Shown piece after piece: positions 7,069 through 15,422 of a stretch of DNA of 21,075 nucleotides; the stretch's first letter is position 1; each line of letters starts with the position of its first letter. The DNA is taken from contig JAHFOM010000012.1 in the NCBI GenBank assembly GCA_023261685.1, positions 1-21,075 on the forward strand, written 5' to 3'. Below the pieces are notes generated by a model. It was not told the origin of the DNA, made no database searches, and worked only from the letters and a program-made list of their open reading frames with translations. The stretch is from Candidatus Moraniibacteriota bacterium (GTDB lineage: Bacteria; Patescibacteriota; Minisyncoccia; Moranbacterales; UBA1568). The position numbers and the translations under genes were made by a program.

Positions 7069-7911
7069 ATGCACAAAAATAAAAATCTTCTCGCCATAGT
7101 GTTTCTCCTCACTTTTTCTGCTGGCGCGTTCTTCTTTGTTGCTGGCGCAGATGCCGCTCAAAGCACTGGACTGCAGTACACCTTGCTCGAAAAAATTCCC
7201 GGAACTGATGGCTTGGGAAGCGACCTGCCCGGATATCTCAAAGCGCTCTACAAATTCGCTCTTATCACCATCGTTCTGTCGGCTGTCTTTATGCTCTCGA
7301 TCGGCGGATTCTTTTATCTCACGAGTGCCGGCAACACTTCGGCATTAAGCACCGCGAAAAGCATCATTTTCGACTCTCTGATCGGGCTGACCATAGCGCT
7401 CGCCGCTTTCTTGATACTCAACGTCATCAACCCCGACCTCGTCAACGTCTCCATCAACGGACTCTCGCCTGTGGCTCAACCCACAACACCAACCACCGGT
7501 CCCTCTCCGGCTCCAGTAGCAGGGGGGTGCACAGGATGCGTACCAATCACCGGCATTGCCAGCAAGCCCATCGGAGTAGGTTGTGCCGCACCAGGACCCT
7601 GTCAGCTCAATAAATCCCTTTTAGATAAGCTCAACGCGATCAGATCACCTCACACACTGCAAGTCAACGAGTCTTGGCCACCGACCGTTCCCCATGACTC
7701 AAGCTGTCACTCGAATGGCACCTGTGCCGATATTGACCTACAAAGTAACACGACAAGCGTACCTATAATATCAAGTACCTATGCCGCGATAAAAGCTGCC
7801 GGTCTCGATGTCGTATACGAGACATTTGACAGCTGCGACGCCTATAAAGCCGCAGGAGTGAATTGCAAACGCTTCAACACGACCACCGGGGCTCACTTTC
7901 ATGTTCAATAG
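7069..7911 (+). CDS. VirB2/TrbC-like pilin segment fused to a LAS/M15-like (D,D-peptidase-type) domain
   Basis: This 280-residue protein has three parts. Residues 7-29 are a hydrophobic signal sequence ending in ADA-A, a plausible signal peptidase site. Residues about 60-85 and 97-120 are two membrane helices separated by a short Gly/Ser/Thr loop, the layout of T4SS VirB2/TrbC-like pilins common in Patescibacteria. After a Pro/Thr-rich linker (about 133-150) comes a Cys-rich extracytoplasmic domain. It contains SCHSNGTCAD (His214, seven residues before Asp221) and ends in HFHV (His276, His278). This matches the SxHxxGxAxD...HxH zinc-site pattern of LAS metallopeptidases, which include D,D-carboxypeptidases and murein endopeptidases. 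The usual catalytic Glu three residues before the C-terminal metal His is not there, so activity is uncertain. Eight Cys in the C-terminal half could form disulfides. The beta-propeller gene starts 14 bases later. Function is inferred from motifs only. Confidence 0.7.
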   Translation: MHKNKNLLAIVFLLTFSAGAFFFVAGADAAQSTGLQYTLLEKIPGTDGLGSDLPGYLKALYKFALITIVLSAVFMLSIGGFFYLTSAGNTSALSTAKSIIFDSLIGLTIALAAFLILNVINPDLVNVSINGLSPVAQPTTPTTGPSPAPVAGGCTGCVPITGIASKPIGVGCAAPGPCQLNKSLLDKLNAIRSPHTLQVNESWPPTVPHDSSCHSNGTCADIDLQSNTTSVPIISSTYAAIKAAGLDVVYETFDSCDAYKAAGVNCKRFNTTTGAHFHVQ

Positions 7912-7925
7912 CTAGCCATAATAAG

Positions 7926-9065
7926 ATGAAAAAAGTCTTTTATTTCTCAGTCAGCCTTCTCTTGCTCATGCTCATTTTTTTGGGGGCGTATAACTTCGCC
8001 TTCAAGAACAATGTCAATAACCCCACCGTACCGGCAAAAATCGTCGTAGAGACGCAAGAAAACCCTCTTACAAACGATCCACCGGCATCTTCCAGTATTG
8101 TAAGCCCCATCAACGAAAGTATTCTCGGAGCCGGGGTGGCTCCGGATGGCGCCATCGTCTACTACTCCTTGGATGACCGATCCCTGAAAAAAGCCAGCCC
8201 CGAAGGAAAAGACAAATCCATCCTTTTGAGCAACCTCCCCGGAACGCCGGTCCAGATTGTCTGGTCGCCCAAAAAAGACAAAGCGCTGCTGTTCCTCAAA
8301 CAAGAAAGCGGAGGGGTGCTCTGGCACTTCGCCGATCTCACGACCAAGACACTCGTCCCTCTCAAGCCGGAAATGTCTCGGATGGTATGGAACAATCTGG
8401 GCGATAAGATATTCTATCAATACACTGACCCTACAAATGGGAGTCGAACGCTGGATGTTGCCAACCCCGACGGTACTGACTGGAAAAGCATTACCACCCT
8501 GAAGAACGACTCTTTTATTTCGGCTATCCCAAAAAGTACGGCTATTTCCTTTTGGAACAAACCGAATGCACTCGAGAAAACATCTTTTGAAAGCGTCAGC
8601 CTGACCGGAGAAAATCGCAAAATACTCCTCGCGGAAAAATACGGCGCGGACTACCTCTGGTCACCGAACGGGGAACAGGTGTTGGTCAGCAACAGCGCAG
8701 AGAAGGGTGGGAATATGATCCTGCTCAGCCAGATGAATAGCTCCGGGGGCGAACTGCAAAGCTTGTCCATACCGACACTGGTCTCCAAGGCCGTCTGGTC
8801 AAAAGACAGTAACATCCTCTACTACGCGCTCCCCGGATCCATTCCGGAAAACAGCATGCTTCCGAATGACTATTTCGAGAAGCCGCTCGCCACTAAGGAT
8901 ACTTTTTGGAAAGTAGACATTGCCACCGGAAAACAAACACGCCTCGTCGATCTCAAAGATATAACAGCAAACTTAGACAGCACAGATTTTTTCCTTTCTC
9001 AGAATGAAGACAGCTTGTTTTTCACGGAGCGGATGACACACCGGCTCTACCGTATCGATCTGTAG
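7926..9065 (+). CDS. Membrane-anchored TolB/WD40-like beta-propeller protein
   Basis: The protein has 379 residues. The first 27 form a short basic start plus a hydrophobic helix, a signal anchor that places the rest outside the membrane. A Pro/Ser-rich spacer leads to a run of beta-propeller blades with PD40-type motifs: VWSPKKDKALLF, MVWNNLGDKIFY, LWSPNGEQVLVS, AVWSKDSNILYY. Such repeats are seen in TolB-like propellers and usually bind partners rather than catalyse. The frame is open further upstream into the pilin-like gene, but the ATG at 7926 begins directly with the anchor and is chosen; only a weak AATAAG stands before it. It shares a unit with the pilin-like gene and could help display or assemble that protein at the surface. 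No specific function can be assigned. Confidence 0.75.
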   Translation: MKKVFYFSVSLLLLMLIFLGAYNFAFKNNVNNPTVPAKIVVETQENPLTNDPPASSSIVSPINESILGAGVAPDGAIVYYSLDDRSLKKASPEGKDKSILLSNLPGTPVQIVWSPKKDKALLFLKQESGGVLWHFADLTTKTLVPLKPEMSRMVWNNLGDKIFYQYTDPTNGSRTLDVANPDGTDWKSITTLKNDSFISAIPKSTAISFWNKPNALEKTSFESVSLTGENRKILLAEKYGADYLWSPNGEQVLVSNSAEKGGNMILLSQMNSSGGELQSLSIPTLVSKAVWSKDSNILYYALPGSIPENSMLPNDYFEKPLATKDTFWKVDIATGKQTRLVDLKDITANLDSTDFFLSQNEDSLFFTERMTHRLYRIDL

Positions 9066-9074
9066 CCTATCCAA

Positions 9075-10349
9075 TCAGCTCTTGATAGAGGCGCCCTTAT
9101 TACAATCCCGGGCGCTTTTTTGTCGGTTCAGAAAACCGATGCCGAACGCTATGCAATACCAAAACATATATGCCAGATCTGTTTTGAAAAATGGTGTGTC
9201 AGTAATCCCAGTAACGAGGGTGAGTATCAGAAGAGCGATCAGCAATACGGCCGTTGACTGCGCGGCGCCGGAACTGCGCGAAGAGACAATCGCCATCATG
9301 CGGGCGATCCACGCACTTACCAAAAAAACGAAGCCGGCGAGACCCACAAGTCCTGTCTGTAGCCACAAAGCGAGGTATACATTATGCGGCTGCGGAACCG
9401 CCCATTCCAAATACGGTGGAAAATATTGCTGGTAGGAGAGATACACTTCTTGAAATCGTCCGATACCGATACCCAGAAAAAAATGCTCACCAATAATTTT
9501 TATTGCTGCCTGCCATATCATTATTCGAGAGGAGAATGAAGAACGCTCTTGGAAGGAAGTCAGCGCCTGCCACTTTTCACTGCCTGATTCAAAAAAGATA
9601 AAGATGCCGCAAAGAACACCGAGTAAGATGATGGCGAAAACTTTCTTATGCCAAGAAAGTGCCACCGTCTTATCAAAAAAAAGAATAAAGAGACCGGCCA
9701 ACACTATACCTGACCACACTCCATACGAGTGGGTAAAAAATACTGTCACGGCAAGGAGCAGCAGTACCGCAAAAAATACATACCGGAAAATCTTCTTTTT
9801 TGAAAAAAGCGGATGGAAGCAAAAGGAGTATGCCAGGAGTATTCCGGGAGCCAAAAAGAAGGCCAGATAATTCGGGGAAGTATACCAGCCCATAAGACGT
9901 CCGTCATACGAAAGCGCACCACGAAAAAAATATGTCATACTGGCAAAAGAACCCAGAGCAATACTGCCAAGCCACCAGAGCAAAGCATATTCCGTGTTAG
10001 GGCTGTCGGGATCCGTTTCAATCCACAGCCATACCCATACAAGAGGGAAAGCAAACCATGTTTTGAGCATACCAAGCCCGGTCAAAGAGAAAGGATTGGC
10101 GAAGAAAGAAAGCAGCGCGCCTGAAACGAAGAGAGCGATACCAAGAAAAAAAGGATCGCGGACACTCACCCCCCTCGGTAAAAATATTTTTTTTCTCCAT
10201 CCCCACCCATAGGCGAAGAGAGCGACTACTATCGGCAACTCGACACTGTAAAAAGGTATGCCAAAAATAACCACCTTCAGGTGCGCCACAGGTAGCAGAA
10301 AAACACTCAGGAGGAGAGCAAAACGAATGGAGCGTTTGATTGGGGGCAT
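9075..10349 (-). CDS. O-antigen ligase/polymerase family (Wzy/WaaL-like) membrane protein, second copy
   Basis: A 424-residue, strongly hydrophobic protein with about ten or more predicted membrane helices. The central part (SSRIMIWQAAIKIIGEHFFLGIGIGRF) followed by PHNVYLALWLQTGLVGLAGF is the Wzy_C pattern of the O-antigen ligase/polymerase superfamily. Members act at the outer face of the membrane, joining lipid-linked oligosaccharide units into chains or moving the finished glycan to an acceptor. The PHN motif in the large external loop and a preceding Arg are typical of the active site. It starts 11 bases after the stop of a related gene upstream, in one operon with glycosyltransferases and a flippase. 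Polymerase or ligase role cannot be told apart by sequence here. No Shine-Dalgarno site is visible. Confidence 0.85.
   Translation of the reverse strand: MPPIKRSIRFALLLSVFLLPVAHLKVVIFGIPFYSVELPIVVALFAYGWGWRKKIFLPRGVSVRDPFFLGIALFVSGALLSFFANPFSLTGLGMLKTWFAFPLVWVWLWIETDPDSPNTEYALLWWLGSIALGSFASMTYFFRGALSYDGRLMGWYTSPNYLAFFLAPGILLAYSFCFHPLFSKKKIFRYVFFAVLLLLAVTVFFTHSYGVWSGIVLAGLFILFFDKTVALSWHKKVFAIILLGVLCGIFIFFESGSEKWQALTSFQERSSFSSRIMIWQAAIKIIGEHFFLGIGIGRFQEVYLSYQQYFPPYLEWAVPQPHNVYLALWLQTGLVGLAGFVFLVSAWIARMMAIVSSRSSGAAQSTAVLLIALLILTLVTGITDTPFFKTDLAYMFWYCIAFGIGFLNRQKSARDCNKGASIKS
9091..9121 (+). terminator. Rho-independent terminator of the pilin/propeller unit, inside the end of the converging gene
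   Basis: GCGCCC (9091-9096) pairs with GGGCGC (9110-9115) around a 13-base loop, followed by six T. It lies within the last codons of the minus-strand gene that ends at 9075, so the two convergent transcripts overlap here. Confidence 0.75.
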
Positions 10350-10360
10350 AGGAGGCGTTC

Positions 10361-11665
10361 TTACGCGCTTGAATCGACGGTTGGTGGCTGGCGACGGATG
10401 GAGACGAGGCTCGATGCCATCAGGAGAAGCAAAATCGGCAGAATATGTACCGAAAAAAGTGGACTCTCAAACATGGCATGAGCGGAAAAAAGGATGAGGG
10501 AGGAAAAAAGAGCAAGAGAGAAAAGAGATGATTCCTTGCGCCACCGTCGCCACAGAGAAAGGATACAAAAAAAGAACACGGAAGAAAAAAGAAATACTCC
10601 TAGCAGGCCTGTTTCCACGGCTATATCCAAAAATAGATTATGGGCATAGATAGGCTCACGATACACGGCGCTCGGTTTGACGGCAAGGGGATAGTTTCCG
10701 AGTCCGACCCCCAGAAGCGGATGCAACGTGATACTGGCGCCAGCCTCTTTCCATAACCGCATACGCTCGATATTTGATCCGTCACTCTGCGAAAAGCTCG
10801 AGAAAAAGCGTGTCCCGATAGGACTGGCGAGAAGAAGAGCTCCGGTGATAATGCCAACCAAAGCGATACGCGCCACCTGTTTTTTCCAGACTCCGTACCG
10901 AAACAACAGCGGGAGCAAAAAGGCACTTCCTCCGAAAAAAAGTCCGATATACCCGCCGCGAGAAAATGTCAGCAAGTCTGCCAACAGGATAAGGGCAGCA
11001 CCGATCACCCAAAAGGGCCGGAACCTGCCAACACTTCTCCAAGCAAAGAAAAGGGCCGGGGGGAATGCCATTCCGAAGAAAAAAGAGGCGATATGCGGGT
11101 CTGGGAAAAATCCGGAAACCCTCATCACGGTATTTCCCGAAATATTCACCAGCAAGCTCGGATAACGAGCTACCGCTTCCCCGAATGTCGGGCCCAGAAA
11201 GAATGGCAAGACATCAGAGATCCAGAAAAAGAAAACCGCTGCCACGCCGAGCGGGAATTGCGAAAAAAACAGCAGGAGCGAGAAGGCTGCTACTATGACG
11301 GCACCGATGACCAGTGCGCGAAACGCCTTTTCTTCTGCATTAGGATTACTGAAGAGAGAGAAGAAGACGAAGAATAAGAGGAAGAACGAGAGGAGGAAGG
11401 CCGCTTTACGAAAAGTCCACTCCATATTTTCCGCCCACAGGAAGGAACACGAGCTCAAGAGTAAGAAAGCAGTGAAGAAAAAAAGTGGTAACGGTGGGGG
11501 CAAATCGATGCGCTTCAGAGAGAGGCCCCGTACGGCGAAGCAGAAAAAAATACCGAGAGCGAACACACGGGTGATGGCCAAATCTACCCCCGCAAGCGGA
11601 TGGATGGCGAATTGGAAAGGCAGAAAAAAAAGAAAAAATACCACTACTGCTTCAAGCATACTCAT
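10361..11665 (-). CDS. O-antigen ligase/polymerase family (Wzy/WaaL-like) membrane protein, first copy
   Basis: A 434-residue multi-spanning protein of the same superfamily as its downstream neighbour. Its signature is ERMRLWKEAGASITLHPLLG with VGLGNYPLAV and AHNLFLDIAVETGLLGVFLF, the external loop and following helix of Wzy_C. The frame is open to 11731, which would overlap the preceding glycosyltransferase by 64 bases. The ATG at 11665 sits two bases after that gene's TGA and starts directly with the first membrane helix, so it is chosen; a second ATG two codons later is also possible. With two such proteins in tandem, one may polymerise repeat units and the other attach the chain to its carrier. 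This division of work is inference. Confidence 0.84.
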   Translation of the reverse strand: MSMLEAVVVFFLFFLPFQFAIHPLAGVDLAITRVFALGIFFCFAVRGLSLKRIDLPPPLPLFFFTAFLLLSSCSFLWAENMEWTFRKAAFLLSFFLLFFVFFSLFSNPNAEEKAFRALVIGAVIVAAFSLLLFFSQFPLGVAAVFFFWISDVLPFFLGPTFGEAVARYPSLLVNISGNTVMRVSGFFPDPHIASFFFGMAFPPALFFAWRSVGRFRPFWVIGAALILLADLLTFSRGGYIGLFFGGSAFLLPLLFRYGVWKKQVARIALVGIITGALLLASPIGTRFFSSFSQSDGSNIERMRLWKEAGASITLHPLLGVGLGNYPLAVKPSAVYREPIYAHNLFLDIAVETGLLGVFLFSSVFFFCILSLWRRWRKESSLFSLALFSSLILFSAHAMFESPLFSVHILPILLLLMASSLVSIRRQPPTVDSSA

Positions 11666-11667
11666 TT

Positions 11668-12501
11668 TCAGACCCTGCAGAAAAAAAACTGGAGCCATGA
11701 AAGCACGGTTCTTTCCCAGCGTGGCCGCCATTTATCGAAATACTGTTTTTGCGAAGCGTAAAAATGTTTTTTTTGGAGACGCGTCGAGCGGCTGCTCTTG
11801 CCACCGAGATGAATGAGCGGGAGATCGGTACGACGGACGACTGAGAATCCCCTCAGGCGGACCTCTGCGCACAAATCAACGTCTTCAAAATACAGAAAAA
11901 ATCGTTCATCAAAACCGCCGATGGCGGAGAAAACGTCTTTTCGAATACAAAGTCCGCCGCCACTCACCCAGTCCAGCGAAGAGGGAGAAGGGTCTTCTGT
12001 TGGTGCTTGTCCGAAACGCCATACGTATCGCCACGAGTGGGGACTCCCCGCACCCAGCAAATTGTTATGGGCGAGACTGAAGAGATTTGGTGCCTGCCCC
12101 GCGCTCCACATCTCAGGCTCTTCATCCTCATTCAAAAGAGTCATCCCCACCACGCCGATAGCATCGTCCTTACTAAAGATACTCTCTATCTTCTCCAGAT
12201 GCGCCCCTGTCCACAAAATATCAGGATTGATAAAAGCGAGAATGTCTCCGCGAGCCTCTTTCACACCCAGGTTGTTACCACGGCCGAAGCCCAAATTCCC
12301 TCCGCTCTCTATGAGTGAAAAGGAATATTCTTGCTTGAGTGCCTGCAGGAGAGCGCTCTCATCAGCATCGTTGTTGACGACGATCACCTCAAAAAAATCG
12401 GCGACTGGTTCGAAAGCGAAGAGGCTCGCCAAAGCGCTCTTGAGATACAAAGCGCTCCGATAATTAACAAAAACAATGGAGACCTTTGGGCTAACGTTCA
12501 T
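11668..12501 (-). CDS. Family 2 glycosyltransferase (rhamnosyltransferase-like)
   Basis: A 277-residue GT-A fold enzyme that would transfer a sugar from a nucleotide donor to a lipid-linked glycan at the inner face of the membrane. Seen in order: the nucleotide-binding strand VSIVFVNYRS, VIVVNNDADES, NLGFGRGNNLG, the metal-site region FINPDILW, and the acceptor-side motif GGFDERFFLYFEDVDLC with the ED pair expected of the catalytic base. This set is typical of the WbbL/rhamnosyltransferase branch of GT2, but the donor sugar is not predictable. The ATG at 12501 overlaps the stop of the upstream glycosyltransferase by 11 bases, a translational-coupling layout. A GTG at 12546 would only add residues of no family similarity. 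A short C-terminal hydrophobic stretch may associate with the membrane. Confidence 0.9.
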   Translation of the reverse strand: MNVSPKVSIVFVNYRSALYLKSALASLFAFEPVADFFEVIVVNNDADESALLQALKQEYSFSLIESGGNLGFGRGNNLGVKEARGDILAFINPDILWTGAHLEKIESIFSKDDAIGVVGMTLLNEDEEPEMWSAGQAPNLFSLAHNNLLGAGSPHSWRYVWRFGQAPTEDPSPSSLDWVSGGGLCIRKDVFSAIGGFDERFFLYFEDVDLCAEVRLRGFSVVRRTDLPLIHLGGKSSRSTRLQKKHFYASQKQYFDKWRPRWERTVLSWLQFFFCRV

Positions 12502-13357
12502 AGAAATACTGTCTGTATGCTCGGTACACTTCTTGAGTGGCGCCACCCTTCAGAGAAAGCCTGTCAAAGAGGTTCTTCCCCCTGCGCATTGTAACATACG
12601 CGGCCAGATAGGGGCGCATAAAAAATGGCGTCCACTTTTTGAAAAAAAGCAGTCCCGAATAGACAAGAAAGTAGATTTTTTTTGGGTTTTCACGACTGAC
12701 TTCGCTGTGCAGGACTTTTGCTTCAGGCACGACCATGCAGGCGAATCCTGCCTGGATGGCGCGCAAAGAATAATCGGCATCCTCATAGTACAAGAAAAAT
12801 CGCTCATCCAAAAATCCGATGTTTTCTATCACTGCTTTTTTGATGAGGAGAGCGCAGCCCGTCAAAAAATCGCTCGAGTATGCCTTTTGAGCGGATGCTT
12901 CTCTCTTGGGCAGCGTATGGAGCGTCCGCATACGCCAGAAATCTATCCGGCCCTTGGCAAACCAGAGGCGCTCACCATCCGCTTCATAGATCAGCGGGCT
13001 CAACAGGCCGGCCTTTGGCATACCTTTCGCAACCATAATCAGGTGGCCAAGAGAGGTTGGCAGAGCGATAGCATCGTAGTTGAAAATCCAGACCCATTCC
13101 GCACCTCGCCTGAGGGCTAGTTGCATTCCAAGGTTCATTCCCTTGGCGAAACCTTCATTTTTTTCATTCCGTACGTACGTGAAATGCGGGAAACGGTTTC
13201 TCGCCTCATCCAAAGATCCATCCTCGGAAGCATTGTCGACGACAATAATATCCTTCTCTTTGTAGAGCAGAGCGTCTAGAGAGGCGAGGCACAGAGGGAG
13301 GCAATGCTGCCCATTATAATTCAGGACAACGATACCGACCCGAGGAGAAGCATTCAT
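12491..13357 (-). CDS. Family 2 glycosyltransferase
   Basis: A 288-residue GT2 enzyme related to its downstream neighbour. It shows VGIVVLNYNGQ at the N-terminus, IIVVDNASEDGS, NEGFAKGMNLG, an FNYDA motif at the place of the usual NxD metal-binding triplet, and GFLDERFFLYYEDADYS for the acceptor/catalytic-base region. It would add a sugar to the same lipid-linked glycan. The ATG at 13357 is chosen; a GTG at 13378, three bases after the flippase stop, would add seven residues. Neither has a Shine-Dalgarno site. Its last codons overlap the start of the next glycosyltransferase. Donor and acceptor are unknown. Confidence 0.9.
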   Translation of the reverse strand: MNASPRVGIVVLNYNGQHCLPLCLASLDALLYKEKDIIVVDNASEDGSLDEARNRFPHFTYVRNEKNEGFAKGMNLGMQLALRRGAEWVWIFNYDAIALPTSLGHLIMVAKGMPKAGLLSPLIYEADGERLWFAKGRIDFWRMRTLHTLPKREASAQKAYSSDFLTGCALLIKKAVIENIGFLDERFFLYYEDADYSLRAIQAGFACMVVPEAKVLHSEVSRENPKKIYFLVYSGLLFFKKWTPFFMRPYLAAYVTMRRGKNLFDRLSLKGGATQEVYRAYRQYFYER

Positions 13358-13381
13358 ATGAAATAAAAGGTGACGCACGGA

Positions 13382-14839
13382 TTATGGGAGGGGGACTTCG
13401 CCTTCCATTCTAACGTTTGCATCCCCACGAGAAAAAAGGCTGAGTATTTCATCGGCCGCGACAGCCCGAGTCAGCCAAAGACCAAAAGCGTAGGTACCGA
13501 CGCCAACCACCCCCGCCAAGAAAAATGAGAATGGTTCGAGAAGGAAAAGTGCCGTTCCCATAAAAATACCCGAGAGGAGGATACGTCTGATACGCTCGAA
13601 AGATGGCATATAGCCGATATGTTTTTTCACCAAAAATCCAGTCAGGAGGACTACCAGGAGTTCTGTCGCTACCGACGCACTCGCTGCGCCGATATAGGAA
13701 TAATTCGTAATCAATATCATATTCAATCCGATGTTGAAAACCGCTACGAAGAGGAGTGTTTGCATCAGTTTTTTCTGGGCATTCCCCACGACAAGCAACA
13801 TCGTGAAGAAGTGTCCGAAAAAAATGAAACCAAGAGCGAAAATGAGAACGCGCAAGACGAGAACGGACTCTTGGAAGCCCCCTCCGCTGACGAAACGGAT
13901 GATATCCGGAGCCAAAAAAAACGTACCGACGACGATCGGAACGATGATAATGAAAAATACTTTGAATGTCTTATTGGCTATTTCTTCAAACTGGCGGCGC
14001 TCTGTAAAAATAAAGCGGGAAAGAAGCGGGAGGATAAGGCCAGCCAGCATCGCCGGGAAAAAAATCAGGTTCTCCATAATTTTGTAGGCGACATTGTAGA
14101 TGCCGACGTGGGCGCTCGACTGGTAGAGGGAGAGGATGATCGTATCCATCTTAAAGTACGCGAACGTGATGATGGCCGTCGCTCCCATAGGCAAAGATTC
14201 CCGGAGAAACTCCTTCCAATAGTGGACATCGATAGCGGGGGAAAATCGTATGTATCGACGGGAGTAGAGCAACACCGCCAGCGCGTTGAAAGAGAGGGAG
14301 GCGAGCAGCGTTGCGGCAACAGCCAGAAACCCCATATCCATTTTTACCACGAGCACCACCATACTCACCTGAAACAGTTTTCCGATGAATTCGATGAGAG
14401 CCACTTTGTCCATCGCGAGGCGTTTCTGAAAAACGCCGTTGAGCATCAGCGAAAGGGTGGAAAATACGATAGCCCCGGCAGCAATAAAAATACCGATTTT
14501 CAACTCGCCCGAATACCCGAAAAGGACTATCAGAAAGGGGGAGAGAAGGAAGATGGTGAAAGAGGACAACAAACGTAAAGAAAGCACCTTGCTCAGGATA
14601 GCTTTTTCATCCGCGCCTTCACGAGAAATTTCACGCACCGTGGCAGAGCTCAAGCCGAGATCGGCGATAGCTGAAAAAAGCGCAAAAAAAGCCAACACTG
14701 TCGAATACTTACCAAAACCATCCTGCCCGAGATACCCCGTAATCAAACGGATGGAAAAAAGAGAAAGTGCGACGGTTGAAAACACCTTCAAAAAAGAATT
14801 AAGCAACACATTGTAGGCAATTTTGCGCGCGATAGCCAT
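13382..14839 (-). CDS. Wzx-type polysaccharide flippase (MOP/MATE superfamily)
   Basis: A 485-residue protein with about 14 predicted membrane helices, the usual size and layout for Wzx/MurJ/MATE-like lipid-linked oligosaccharide flippases. The start (KIAYNVLLNSFLKVFSTVAL, then RLITGYLGQDGFGKYSTVLA) is typical of the polysaccharide biosynthesis/flippase branch, as is IADLGLSSATVREISR in the first repeat. It would move undecaprenyl-linked sugar units across the membrane for the two Wzy/WaaL-like proteins encoded downstream. The ATG at 14839 is used; no Shine-Dalgarno site is seen. A small hairpin lies just upstream (14848-14862). No strong promoter is visible in the 81 bases after jag, so transcription may come from the rpmH operon. 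Confidence 0.9.
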   Translation of the reverse strand: MAIARKIAYNVLLNSFLKVFSTVALSLFSIRLITGYLGQDGFGKYSTVLAFFALFSAIADLGLSSATVREISREGADEKAILSKVLSLRLLSSFTIFLLSPFLIVLFGYSGELKIGIFIAAGAIVFSTLSLMLNGVFQKRLAMDKVALIEFIGKLFQVSMVVLVVKMDMGFLAVAATLLASLSFNALAVLLYSRRYIRFSPAIDVHYWKEFLRESLPMGATAIITFAYFKMDTIILSLYQSSAHVGIYNVAYKIMENLIFFPAMLAGLILPLLSRFIFTERRQFEEIANKTFKVFFIIIVPIVVGTFFLAPDIIRFVSGGGFQESVLVLRVLIFALGFIFFGHFFTMLLVVGNAQKKLMQTLLFVAVFNIGLNMILITNYSYIGAASASVATELLVVLLTGFLVKKHIGYMPSFERIRRILLSGIFMGTALFLLEPFSFFLAGVVGVGTYAFGLWLTRAVAADEILSLFSRGDANVRMEGEVPLP

Positions 14840-14847
14840 TTGTTTGT

Positions 14848-14862
14848 GCTAAGAAGCTTAGC
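14848..14862 (-). repeat. Small inverted repeat upstream of the flippase start
   Basis: GCTAAG and CTTAGC form a 6-bp stem with a 3-base loop, ending about nine bases before the flippase ATG. It has no T-tract, so it is not a terminator; it could affect translation or RNA processing between jag and the polysaccharide genes. Confidence 0.4.
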
Positions 14863-14920
14863 CCCTATTCACTTGATTCACTCACTTGGTTGCCCCGACA
14901 CTGTTCCACAAAACCGCTCC

Positions 14921-15412
14921 TCAGGCCGCAAGCGGCTCTCCCTCTGATAGCTTAGGGCGGATGATAACCCGACGTTCATCACCTTTTCCAGCGCTCTCGG
15001 TTGTTATTTCCTTGTTCAAAGACAAAAATGTGTGCACCACTTTCCGTTCATACGCGGGCATCGGTCGGAGGGTAACCGGCAACTTGTCACGCAAAACCAG
15101 AAGAGAAGCCCGTTCAGCCTCCTGTTCCAAGATAGCCCGTTTCTGGGAGAAATAATCATTGATATCCACAACAATGCTAAGCGGCACTCCTATTTTCTTG
15201 CGGAGAATAACGCGAACAAGATGCTGGAGAGCGGCCAAATTTACCCCGTACTGTCCAATCAAAAGATTCTGGTCAGTATCTATGCGTATCATACAGGCAA
15301 AAGCATCGTTTTGGTCTCTTTCAGGCGCCACCTCAACAGACGTCTTACATCCCATCTTTTCAAGCAATCCTTGTACCACTTCCTTGATGGTCTCCGCGTG
15401 TGTCTGTTCCAT
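14921..15412 (-). CDS. jag: KhpB/Jag family RNA-binding protein (KH-R3H)
   Basis: A 163-residue protein with a KH domain (about 30-90) bearing the nucleic-acid-binding GQYG loop (53-56), and an R3H domain (about 95-155) with the Arg123-His127 pair in YERKVVHTFL. KhpB/Jag proteins bind RNA and affect cell elongation and division; the gene is classically next to yidC/spoIIIJ, as here. The N-terminal Jag_N domain of many Firmicute homologues is absent: the sequence starts directly with the helix before the KH domain. AAGGAAA overlapping the yidC stop gives a good ribosome-binding site six bases before the ATG, so the start is secure. Confidence 0.93.
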   Translation of the reverse strand: MEQTHAETIKEVVQGLLEKMGCKTSVEVAPERDQNDAFACMIRIDTDQNLLIGQYGVNLAALQHLVRVILRKKIGVPLSIVVDINDYFSQKRAILEQEAERASLLVLRDKLPVTLRPMPAYERKVVHTFLSLNKEITTESAGKGDERRVIIRPKLSEGEPLAA

Positions 15413-15422
15413 ATATGTTTCC

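Noticed and set aside
13619..14578. Open frame of 319 codons on the plus strand opposite the flippase gene
   Set aside because: It is the antisense shadow of a membrane protein gene: highly charged, low-complexity product with no recognisable fold or start signal.
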